From Streptomyces sp. NBC_01498 (lineage in GTDB: Bacteria > Actinomycetota > Actinomycetes > Streptomycetales > Streptomycetaceae), in contig NZ_CP109598.1 of assembly GCF_036327775.1 (NCBI RefSeq), positions 2,418,001 to 2,482,000 on the forward strand: 64,000 bases of DNA, written 5' to 3'. Position 1 is the first letter of the stretch. The number at the start of each line of letters is the position of its first letter. Under the pieces are notes generated by a model. The model saw only the letters and a program-made list of their open reading frames with translations. It was not told the DNA's origin and searched no databases. Positions 14,677 to 21,726 of this stretch are shown here, piece by piece. Position numbers and translations under genes: made by a program.

Positions 14677-16329
14677 CTACTTGACGCGGTAGATCGAGGT
14701 CGTACCGCTGATCTCGTTGCCGACGACCAGCAGCGGGTAGCCGATCGGGCTGTCCTTCGCCGGGACGAACAGCACGCCCTCCGGACCCAGGTCGCCCGCC
14801 GTGCCGGCCTCCGGGTCACCCGCGAAGTCACGGGAGTTGACGTATCCGGCGGCCCTCGGACGGCGCGGGTCGCTCAGGTCGTACACCGCGACCCCGCCCG
14901 GCCGCTCCAGGCCGACGAAGGCGTACGTCGTGCCGCGCACCGTGCCGGTGGTGATGCCCTCCGGCTCGGGGCCCTTGCTGTCGCTGCGGCTGTCGGGGTC
15001 GTTCTCGGCGTTGTCGGTGTTGAAGTCGTCCGGGAACGCCTTCGCCGTCAGCTGCTCCAGGTCGTCGCCCGAGTCCCAGACGAGCCGGCCGCGCTCGTCG
15101 CGCACGGAGACGGAACGGCCGCCGAGCGAGTTGAGCTCGGTGACCCGGCCCTGGCTGTCGACCGGCGAGGTGCTGGAGATGTTGAGGCGGCCGAGCGCGT
15201 CGTCCTTCTGGAGCGCGGCGGCGTCCGGGAACGCCTTCGGGTTCAGCTCGACGTCCTTGACCCGCACCTCCTCGGCGAAGCAGTCCCACTCGCGGGCGTC
15301 GCCCTCGTTGGCGCTGACGGTGTACTCGCCGCGCGAGGAGCCGCCCGCGGTGAAGGCGTGGATGCCGTCGGGCTTGTAGAGGCCCTTGACCGGCCACGTC
15401 CGGATGTTGACGCCGTCCTTGTCGGAGGCGTCGAGGCCGTTGCCGCGCTTGGAGTGGTCCTTCTCGCCGAGCGGAACGATCTTCTCGACCTCGGCACGGC
15501 GCAGGTCGACGACGGCGAGCGCGTTGTTCTCCTGGAGGGTCACCCAGGCGGTGCGGCCGTCGGCGGAGACCGCGGCGTACTCGGGCTCGATGTCCTGGCT
15601 GACGGACGCGTTCGGTCCGTAGATCAGGACGCCGTCGCGGATCAGCTCGTTCTTCTTCCGGTCCCACTTCTCGAAACCGGCGGTACGGGCGGTGGCGCCA
15701 CGCAGCTCGCCGCCGCGCCCCCGGTCCAGTTCGATGACGCTGACCGAGCCGACGGGGTCGACGCCCGCGGGCTCCTCGCCGCCGGGCGGGCAGTACGAGT
15801 CGGGCTCGCCCTCGTTCGCGACGACGACGCGGTCACCCTTCGGGGTGAACGTCACCATGTCGGGCAGGGCGCCGACCCGTACCTCCCTCAGCTTGCGTCC
15901 GTCGGAGGCGCGGAAGAACGCGACCGTGCCTCGGTCGGTCTTGGTGGCGGCCTCCTGGGCGACGGCGACCAGCCCGTCGTGGACGCTGACACTGTTGGCG
16001 CCGGGCGTGCTGAGCTGCCCGGTCTTCGTGGGCTTGGCGGGGTCGCGGATGTCGAGGATGTCGACGGTGCCCGCCTCCGCGTTGATCGTGAAGACCCGGC
16101 GGGTCCGGGCGTCGTACGCGGTGATCTCCGCGCCGCCCTCGTCGAACTTGCCGCTCTCGTAGCGGCCGAGGAAGGTCAGGTCGAGCGTGCCGCCCTGGTG
16201 GTGACCGGGCTTGCCGTGACCGTGGCCGCCCCCGTGCGAGCCGGTGGCCAGTGCCGACGGGAGCATGGCGGTGGTGGTGGCCAGGACCGTGACGGTCGCC
16301 AGGCCGAGGAGTGTGCTGCGCTTCTTCAT
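14677..16329 (-). CDS. Secreted choice-of-anchor I / beta-propeller protein
   Basis: 550 aa. Clear signal peptide MKKRSTLLGLATVTVLATTTAMLPSALA, then a His/Gly-rich stretch (HGGGHGHGKPGHHQGG), possibly metal binding. The body has repeated propeller-like blades ('GGAEITAYDARTRRVFTINAEAGTVDILDI', 'GALPDMVTFTPKGDRVVVANEGEPDSY', 'EPEYAAVSADGRTAWVTLQENNALAVVDL', 'GPEGVLFVPAKDSPIGYPLLVVGNEISGTTSIYRV'). This is the architecture of the extracellular choice-of-anchor I / alkaline-phosphatase-associated family. The enzyme activity, if any, is unknown. Convergent with the deacylase gene and divergent from the aminotransferase. Confidence 0.85.
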   Translation of the reverse strand: MKKRSTLLGLATVTVLATTTAMLPSALATGSHGGGHGHGKPGHHQGGTLDLTFLGRYESGKFDEGGAEITAYDARTRRVFTINAEAGTVDILDIRDPAKPTKTGQLSTPGANSVSVHDGLVAVAQEAATKTDRGTVAFFRASDGRKLREVRVGALPDMVTFTPKGDRVVVANEGEPDSYCPPGGEEPAGVDPVGSVSVIELDRGRGGELRGATARTAGFEKWDRKKNELIRDGVLIYGPNASVSQDIEPEYAAVSADGRTAWVTLQENNALAVVDLRRAEVEKIVPLGEKDHSKRGNGLDASDKDGVNIRTWPVKGLYKPDGIHAFTAGGSSRGEYTVSANEGDAREWDCFAEEVRVKDVELNPKAFPDAAALQKDDALGRLNISSTSPVDSQGRVTELNSLGGRSVSVRDERGRLVWDSGDDLEQLTAKAFPDDFNTDNAENDPDSRSDSKGPEPEGITTGTVRGTTYAFVGLERPGGVAVYDLSDPRRPRAAGYVNSRDFAGDPEAGTAGDLGPEGVLFVPAKDSPIGYPLLVVGNEISGTTSIYRVK

Positions 16330-16511
16330 GAGCGCCCAGCGTTGTGCGACCCGCCGCTGCGCGGGTGAACTGTCCGGGCCGCTCAGGTGAACACTGCCTC
16401 AACTCCATGTGGGCCCCGCCGGGCGTGTCGCGCCCCGGCCGTCCCACACTGTGGACAGGCGTGGTCAAAAACACCAGGCGCCCCGCGAAACCCGGTCGTA
16501 AGCTCGCCGTC

Positions 16512-17723
16512 ATGCAGGTCATCCAGTCAACCAAGCTCGCCAATGTCTGTTACGAGATCCGGGGTCCCGTCCTCGACGAGGCGATGCGGCTGGAGGCAGC
16601 AGGCCACCGCATCCTCAAGCTCAACACCGGGAACCCGGCGGCCTTCGGCTTCGAGTGCCCGCCCGAGATCCTGGAGGACGTCCTCCGCAATCTCTCCGGC
16701 GCGCACGGCTACGGGGACGCGAAGGGGCTGCTCTCCGCGCGGCGCGCCGTGATGCAGCACTACCAGACGAAGAACATCGACCTCGACGTCGAGGACATCT
16801 ACCTCGGCAACGGCGTCTCCGAACTGATCCAGATGTCGATGCAGGCCCTGCTCGACGACGGGGACGAGGTCCTCGTACCGGCACCGGACTATCCGCTGTG
16901 GACGGCGTCCGTCTCGCTGGCGGGCGGCACCGCCGTGCACTACCGCTGCGACGAGCAGGCCGACTGGATGCCGGACCTGGCCGACGTCGAGCGCCGGATC
17001 ACCGACCGCACCAAGGCGATCGTGATCATCAACCCGAACAACCCGACCGGCGCGGTCTACGACGACGAGATGCTGCGCGGCCTCACCGACATCGCCCGCC
17101 GGCACAGTCTGATCGTCTGCTCGGACGAGATCTACGACCGCATCCTGTACGACGGCGCGACCCACACCCCGACGGCCGCGATCGCGCCCGACCTGCTGAC
17201 CCTGACGTTCAACGGCCTGTCGAAGAACTACCGGGTCGCGGGCTTCCGCTCCGGCTGGCTGGCGGTCTGCGGGCCGAAGACGCACGCGTCGTCGTACATC
17301 GAGGGCCTGACGATCCTGGCGAACATGCGGCTGTGCGCCAACATGCCCTCGCAGCACGGGGTGGCGACGGCGCTGGGCGGCCGGCAGTCGATAGAGGACC
17401 TGGTCCTGCCGGGCGGGCGCATCCTGGAGCAGCGGAACACGGCGTACGAGCTGCTGACGCGGATCCCGGGCGTCACCTGTGTGAAGCCGAAGGGCGCGCT
17501 GTATCTCTTCCCCCGGCTCGATCCGAAGGTCTACAAGATCAAGGACGACCGGCAGATGGTCCTGGACCTGCTGCGACGCGAGAAGATCATGGTCGTGCAC
17601 GGCACGGGCTTCAACTGGCCGGAGCCGGACCACTTCCGCATCGTGACGCTGCCCGCGGTGCGGGACCTGGCGGACGCGGTGACCCGGATCGCGAACTTCC
17701 TGGACGGGTACGCGCAGCCGTAG
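16512..17723 (+). CDS. AlaA-like class I/II aminotransferase
   Basis: 403 aa from ATG 16512; the frame is open upstream, but this start matches the conserved 'MQVIQSTKLANVCYEIRGPVLDEA' N-terminus of the AlaA/AlaC-type branch. Fold-type I PLP enzyme: 'LGNGVSELIQM' holds the phosphate, 'NPNNPTGAVY' and 'SDEIYDRILYDG' hold the ring, and the Schiff-base lysine is K238 in 'NGLSKNYRVAGFRSGW'. The C-terminal 'DHFRIVTLP' carries the substrate-binding Arg. Probably a glutamate-pyruvate-type aminotransferase making alanine. The ribosome-binding site is poor. A short GC hairpin follows the stop. Confidence 0.88.
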   Translation: MQVIQSTKLANVCYEIRGPVLDEAMRLEAAGHRILKLNTGNPAAFGFECPPEILEDVLRNLSGAHGYGDAKGLLSARRAVMQHYQTKNIDLDVEDIYLGNGVSELIQMSMQALLDDGDEVLVPAPDYPLWTASVSLAGGTAVHYRCDEQADWMPDLADVERRITDRTKAIVIINPNNPTGAVYDDEMLRGLTDIARRHSLIVCSDEIYDRILYDGATHTPTAAIAPDLLTLTFNGLSKNYRVAGFRSGWLAVCGPKTHASSYIEGLTILANMRLCANMPSQHGVATALGGRQSIEDLVLPGGRILEQRNTAYELLTRIPGVTCVKPKGALYLFPRLDPKVYKIKDDRQMVLDLLRREKIMVVHGTGFNWPEPDHFRIVTLPAVRDLADAVTRIANFLDGYAQP

Positions 17724-17740
17724 GCCCCTCCCGGAGGGGC
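17724..17740 (+). terminator. GC-rich hairpin after aminotransferase
   Basis: GCCCCT pairs with AGGGGC across a 5-nt loop, starting one base after the stop codon. No T-run follows, so terminator function is tentative. Confidence 0.4.
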
Positions 17741-17793
17741 GTGCCACCGGGACGTACGCGCTCCGCCCGATCCGATCTCGACCAGACTCAACT

Positions 17794-17819
17794 TTAGACT
17801 GATTCCAATGTAGGATTGG
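17794..17819 (+). promoter_or_regulatory. AT-rich PerR/Fur-like box
   Basis: TTAGACTGATTCCAA (17794-17808) matches 12 of 15 positions of the PerR box TTAGAATTATTCTAA. It overlaps a second inverted repeat, CCAAT-5 nt-ATTGG (17805-17819). It lies about 30-55 nt before ATG 17849, in promoter position, and is much richer in AT than its surroundings. The binding protein is an inference; a Fur-family repressor such as CatR/PerR is the first guess. Confidence 0.45.
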
Positions 17820-17848
17820 CCTTCTGACCCTGGCAGGAGGCCATCCGC

Positions 17849-18253
17849 ATGTATGAGCCGATCCGCACCAAGTCGGTCCACACCATGGCCGACGCGGACC
17901 CCGATTTCCCGCACCGAAGCCGCGAGGAGGAGCTGGACACCCAGCTCGTCGGCCATCTCGCCGCCCTGCTGGCCGTCACCGACGCCCTCGGGCAGACCGA
18001 CGCGGCGGAGCGGATCACCGCCCGGCTGACCGCCCTGCGCGGCGTCCGGCCCCCGCACGTCCCGGCCCCCGCGTCCGGCTCGCCCGCCGCGCTGCACCGC
18101 CGCGCCCTCGCCCTCGCGGGCCGCGCCCTGGTGGTCGCCGCCTCCCGCGCCGACACGACGTCGGCGATCCTCGCGGCACAGCTCATGGACACGCACACGG
18201 CGGCGCTGCGGGCCCCGGACGACCGGGACCGTACGCTCGCGGTGACCGGCTGA
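17849..18253 (+). CDS. Small helical protein, unknown function
   Basis: 134 aa from ATG 17849 with AGGAGG 8 nt upstream, so translation is well supported. The product is Ala/Arg/Leu-rich and predicted mostly helical ('EEELDTQLVGHLAALLAVTDALGQTDAAERITARLTAL', then 'ALALAGRALVVAASRADTTSAILAAQLMDTHTAAL'), with a Pro-rich hinge at about residues 71-81. No cysteine pair, membrane helix or known motif. The possible Fur/PerR-like box in its promoter suggests a link to metal or peroxide stress. Convergent with the next small gene. Confidence 0.7.
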   Translation: MYEPIRTKSVHTMADADPDFPHRSREEELDTQLVGHLAALLAVTDALGQTDAAERITARLTALRGVRPPHVPAPASGSPAALHRRALALAGRALVVAASRADTTSAILAAQLMDTHTAALRAPDDRDRTLAVTG

Positions 18254-18312
18254 CGGCGGCCGTGGGCCCACTGCGCGTGGGCGGCGGGTGAACTCGCGCA
18301 CGGGGCACGGGT

Positions 18313-18627
18313 TCAGCACATCGGGGGACCCCCGGCGGCGCCGAGCTCGTGCCCCGGCAGCGACAACCGCATCCGGCACTCGTCCTCCGCCTCGACGGTG
18401 ACCGGGACGCCCCAGTGCGCGCTCAGCATGCGGCCGACCTCGACCAGCCGTCGGCGCTCCGCCGGGGTGTGGGCCGGGTAGCGGGTCCAGCGGTGGTCGG
18501 CGACGGCGTTGCCGAGTTCCGTGAACAGCGTTGCCCGCGCCCGGCGTTCCTCGTCCGGGGTCGGCGGGGTGGGGTCCTGCTCCGACGGCAGCGGGCGGAC
18601 GTTGTAGAGATCGCGCGTCACGGTCAC
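18313..18627 (-). CDS. Small conserved hypothetical protein
   Basis: 104 aa if the GTG at 18627 is used; a second GTG at 18621 is equally possible and neither has a good ribosome-binding site. The sequence 'RDLYNVRPLPSEQDPTPPTPDEERRARATLFTELGNAV' leads into a basic helical part 'TPAERRRLVEVGRMLSAHWGVPVTVEAEDECRMRLSLP'. No motif that I recognise. It lies downstream of the PEP carboxykinase terminator on the same strand, so it must have its own promoter. Codon bias supports a real gene. Confidence 0.6.
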   Translation of the reverse strand: MTVTRDLYNVRPLPSEQDPTPPTPDEERRARATLFTELGNAVADHRWTRYPAHTPAERRRLVEVGRMLSAHWGVPVTVEAEDECRMRLSLPGHELGAAGGPPMC

Positions 18628-18675
18628 CCGGCGAGGGTAGCGGTCGGCCGCGGGCCGGCGCACGGGAACACCGAA

Positions 18676-18709
18676 GCCCCCGGAGCCGTGAGGGAACGGC
18701 TCCGGGGGC
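18676..18709 (-). terminator. Strong hairpin terminator of pckG
   Basis: A perfect 14-bp stem, GCCCCCGGAGCCGT at 18676-18689 pairing with 18696-18709, with a 6-nt loop, lies 29 nt after the PEP carboxykinase stop (minus strand). Confidence 0.8.
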
Positions 18710-18737
18710 GTACCCGGGGAATGGTCCAAGAGGACGG

Positions 18738-20645
18738 TCAGGACAGGCGCTTCACCAGCGCGTGGTACTCGTCCCACAGCTCCGGCGGCGTGTGCGTGCC
18801 GAAGGTGTTGAGGTGGGCCGGGATCAGGGACGCCTCGTCGCGCCAGACCTCCTTGTCGACCGTGAGCAGGAAGTCCAGGTCCGCCTCGGGCAGATCGAGG
18901 CCCTCGGTGTCCAGGGCGCCCTTCGCCGGGAGCACGCCGATCGGGGACTCGACGCCCTCGCCGGTGCCCTCCAGGCGCTCCACGATCCACTTCAGTACGC
19001 GGCTGTTCTCGCCGAAGCCGGGCCACACGAACTGGCCCGCGTCGTTCTTGCGGAACCAGTTGACGTAGTAGATCTTCGGGAGCTTCGCCTCGTCGCCCCG
19101 GGCGGCGGCCATGGCGCCGATCTTGACCCAGTGGGCCATGTAGTCACCCATGTTGTAGCCGCAGAACGGCAGCATCGCGAACGGGTCGCGGCGCAGTTCG
19201 CCGACCTTGCCCTCGGCGGCGGCGGTCTTCTCGGAGGCGACGTTCGCGCCGAGGAACACGCCGTGCTGCCAGGTGAACGACTCCGTCACCAGCGGCACGG
19301 CGGAGGCCCGGCGCCCGCCGAACAGGATCGCGGAGATCGGGACGCCCCGGGGATCCTCCCACTCGGGCGCGATGATCGGGCACTGCCCGGCCGGCACGGT
19401 GAAGCGGGCGTTGGGGTGGGCGGCCGGGGTGCCGGACGCCGGGGTCCAGTCGTTGCCCTTCCAGTCGGTGAGGTGCTCGGGCTGCTCCTCGGTCATGCCC
19501 TCCCACCACACGTCGCCGTCGTCGGTGAGCGCGACGTTGGTGAAGACGGAGTTGCCCCACATCGTCTTCATGGCGTTGGCGTTGGTGTGCTCACCGGTGC
19601 CGGGCGCGACACCGAAGAAGCCCGCCTCCGGGTTGATCGCGTACAGCCGGCCGTCCTCGCCGAACCGCATCCACGCGATGTCGTCGCCGATCGTCTCGAC
19701 GGTCCAGCCGGGGAGTGTGGGCTCCAGCATCGCGAGGTTGGTCTTGCCGCAGGCCGAGGGGAAGGCGGCGGCGATGTACTGCGGGGCCCTCGACTCCCCG
19801 CGCGGCGGCGTGAGTTTGAGGACCAGCATGTGCTCGGCGAGCCAGCCCTCGTCGCGCGCCATGACGGAGGCGATGCGCAGCGCGTAGCACTTCTTGCCCA
19901 GCAGGGCGTTGCCGCCGTAGCCGGAGCCGTAGGACCAGATCTCCCGGTCCTCGGGGAAGTGCGAGATGTACTTGGTGGTGTTGCACGGCCACGGCACGTC
20001 GGCCTCGCCGTCGGCGAGCGGGGCGCCGAGGGTGTGGACGGCCTTGACGAAGAAGCCGTCGTCGCCGAGTTCGTCCAGGACGGCGCGGCCCATGCGGGTC
20101 ATGGTGCGCATCGCGACGGCGACGTACGCGGAGTCGGTGATCTCCACGCCGATCGCGGAGAGCGGCGAGCCGACGGGGCCCATGCAGAACGGGACGACGT
20201 ACATGGTCCGGCCGCGCATCGAGCCGCGGAAGACGCCCTGTTCACCGGTGAAGATGTCGCGCATCTCCGCCGGGGCCTTCCACTTGTTGGTGGGGCCCGC
20301 GTCCTCCTCCTTCTCGGAGCAGATGAAGGTGCGGTCCTCGACGCGCGCCACGTCGGTGGGGTCGGAGGCCGCGTAGTACGAGTTGGGCCGCTTGGCGGGG
20401 TCGAGCTTGGTGAACGTGCCCTTCGCCACGAGCCCTTCGCACAGGCGCTCGTACTCGGCTTCCGAGCCGTCGCACCAGACGACCTGGTCCGGCCGGGTCA
20501 GCTCGGTGATCTCCTCGACCCAGGAGACGAGCTCCTTGTGTCCGGTCGGGGCGTCCGGTCGGGTCAGGACCGCCTGGCCGGTCGGGGCGGTGGAAGCCAC
20601 GGGATTGAGGGGTTCTCCGCCGGAAAGCCCTGCGTCGCGCGCCAC
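18738..20645 (-). CDS. pckG: GTP-dependent phosphoenolpyruvate carboxykinase
   Basis: 635 aa from GTG 20645, which has AAGGAG 6 nt upstream; an in-frame ATG at 20720 lacks such a site. The enzyme converts oxaloacetate plus GTP to PEP and CO2 for gluconeogenesis. GTP-class signatures: '[17 protein letters not shown]', '[10 protein letters not shown]', the kinase-1a P-loop '[14 protein letters not shown]' with the reactive cysteine C299, and '[22 protein letters not shown]'. Slightly longer than the usual 600-610 aa because of an N-terminal extension of about 25 residues. It has its own terminator and is divergent from the PAQR gene. Confidence 0.96.
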   Translation of the reverse strand: MARDAGLSGGEPLNPVASTAPTGQAVLTRPDAPTGHKELVSWVEEITELTRPDQVVWCDGSEAEYERLCEGLVAKGTFTKLDPAKRPNSYYAASDPTDVARVEDRTFICSEKEEDAGPTNKWKAPAEMRDIFTGEQGVFRGSMRGRTMYVVPFCMGPVGSPLSAIGVEITDSAYVAVAMRTMTRMGRAVLDELGDDGFFVKAVHTLGAPLADGEADVPWPCNTTKYISHFPEDREIWSYGSGYGGNALLGKKCYALRIASVMARDEGWLAEHMLVLKLTPPRGESRAPQYIAAAFPSACGKTNLAMLEPTLPGWTVETIGDDIAWMRFGEDGRLYAINPEAGFFGVAPGTGEHTNANAMKTMWGNSVFTNVALTDDGDVWWEGMTEEQPEHLTDWKGNDWTPASGTPAAHPNARFTVPAGQCPIIAPEWEDPRGVPISAILFGGRRASAVPLVTESFTWQHGVFLGANVASEKTAAAEGKVGELRRDPFAMLPFCGYNMGDYMAHWVKIGAMAAARGDEAKLPKIYYVNWFRKNDAGQFVWPGFGENSRVLKWIVERLEGTGEGVESPIGVLPAKGALDTEGLDLPEADLDFLLTVDKEVWRDEASLIPAHLNTFGTHTPPELWDEYHALVKRLS

Positions 20646-20854
20646 GGTTACTCCTTGGTGAGGGTTCTGTAGGTAGGTGCCCCGTGGGGGCTGCGACCCG
20701 GACGCTTCGTTCCCGCTCATCCGGTGCCGACCGCACTCATTTGATCATCCGACCCTCGCGCCCATCTGTCCAGAGGGCCGCACATGTGAGCATCACCACT
20801 CGCTGTCCCGTACGGCACACGGACTGTCGGCCAAGAGCCGGACAACCGACCGAA

Positions 20855-20872
20855 ACCTACGGTCCCGTAGGT
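20855..20872. promoter_or_regulatory. TetR-type palindromic operator before PAQR gene
   Basis: ACCTACGGTCCCGTAGGT is a perfect inverted repeat (8-bp arms, 2-nt centre) ending 11 nt before ATG 20884. Its position would block transcription or early elongation. The form is typical of TetR-family operators that control membrane-lipid genes in actinomycetes. No TetR gene is adjacent here. Confidence 0.6.
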
Positions 20873-20883
20873 AGCATGAGCGC

Positions 20884-21597
20884 ATGACTCCTCCCGCCTC
20901 CGACTCGCTCGCGAACCCCCTGCCATCCGAAGGGGGACCGGCCGAGCTCCAGTTGCCGACTCCGGTCAAGCCGATGATGCGCGGCTGGCTCCACCTGGGG
21001 ATGTTCCCGGCGGTCGTGATCGCGGGAATCACGCTGATCGTGCTGGCCGAGTCGACCCGGGCCCGGGTGGCCTGCGCGATCTACGTCGTCACGGCCTGCC
21101 TGCTGTTCGGCGTCAGCGGCGTCTACCACCGCGGCACCTGGGGTCCGCGCGGCGAGGCGGTCCTGCGCCGGCTCGACCACGCCAACATCTTCCTGATCAT
21201 CGCGGGCACCTACACGCCGCTGACCATGCTGCTGCTGCCGGACTCCACCGGGCGGACGCTGCTCTGGGCGGTCTGGGTCGCGGCGGCGGCGGGCATAGCC
21301 TTCCGGGTCTTCTGGGTCGGCGCCCCCCGCTGGCTCTACACGCCCTGCTACATCGCCATGGGCTGGGCCGCGGTCTTCTTCCTGCCGGACTTCCTGCGCA
21401 CCGGCGGCATCGCCGTCCTGGTCCTGATCGTGGTCGGCGGACTGCTCTACAGCGCGGGCGGGGTGATCTACGGGCTCAAACGCCCCAATCCGTCACCGCG
21501 CTGGTTCGGCTTCCACGAGGTCTTCCACTCGCTCACGCTGGCCGCGTTCGTCACGCACTACGTCGGGATCTCCCTGGTGGCGTACCAGCACTCCTGA
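20884..21597 (+). CDS. Hemolysin III / PAQR family membrane protein
   Basis: 237 aa, seven hydrophobic helices. PAQR/hemolysin III motifs are present: 'LLFGVSGVYHRGTW' (Ser/His of the metal site), 'LRRLDHANIFLIIAGTYTPLT' (D and H) and 'GFHEVFHSLTLAAFVTHY' (HxxxH). These residues form the zinc-dependent hydrolase site of the superfamily. The bacterial members (TrhA) are linked to membrane energetics and lipid fluidity rather than haemolysis. The start at ATG 20884 lies just after the palindromic operator, with no strong ribosome-binding site. Confidence 0.88.
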   Translation: MTPPASDSLANPLPSEGGPAELQLPTPVKPMMRGWLHLGMFPAVVIAGITLIVLAESTRARVACAIYVVTACLLFGVSGVYHRGTWGPRGEAVLRRLDHANIFLIIAGTYTPLTMLLLPDSTGRTLLWAVWVAAAAGIAFRVFWVGAPRWLYTPCYIAMGWAAVFFLPDFLRTGGIAVLVLIVVGGLLYSAGGVIYGLKRPNPSPRWFGFHEVFHSLTLAAFVTHYVGISLVAYQHS

Positions 21598-21618
21598 CCG
21601 TCCCGAGGCGGCCGTACG

Positions 21619-21672
21619 CCGAACGGGGGCGGGCACGGCCGGAGTTGTCCGGCCGTGCCCGCCCCCGTTCGG
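21619..21672. terminator. Very long perfect hairpin, bidirectional terminator
   Basis: The arms 21619-21643 and 21648-21672 are exact reverse complements (25 bp) around a GTTG loop. They lie between the convergent PAQR and oxidase genes, so they would end transcription from both sides. Confidence 0.85.
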
Positions 21673-21726
21673 TGTACGGGTGTCCTCAGGCACACGCCCG
21701 CCCGCCCCCGTACGCCTGCCGGCTCC

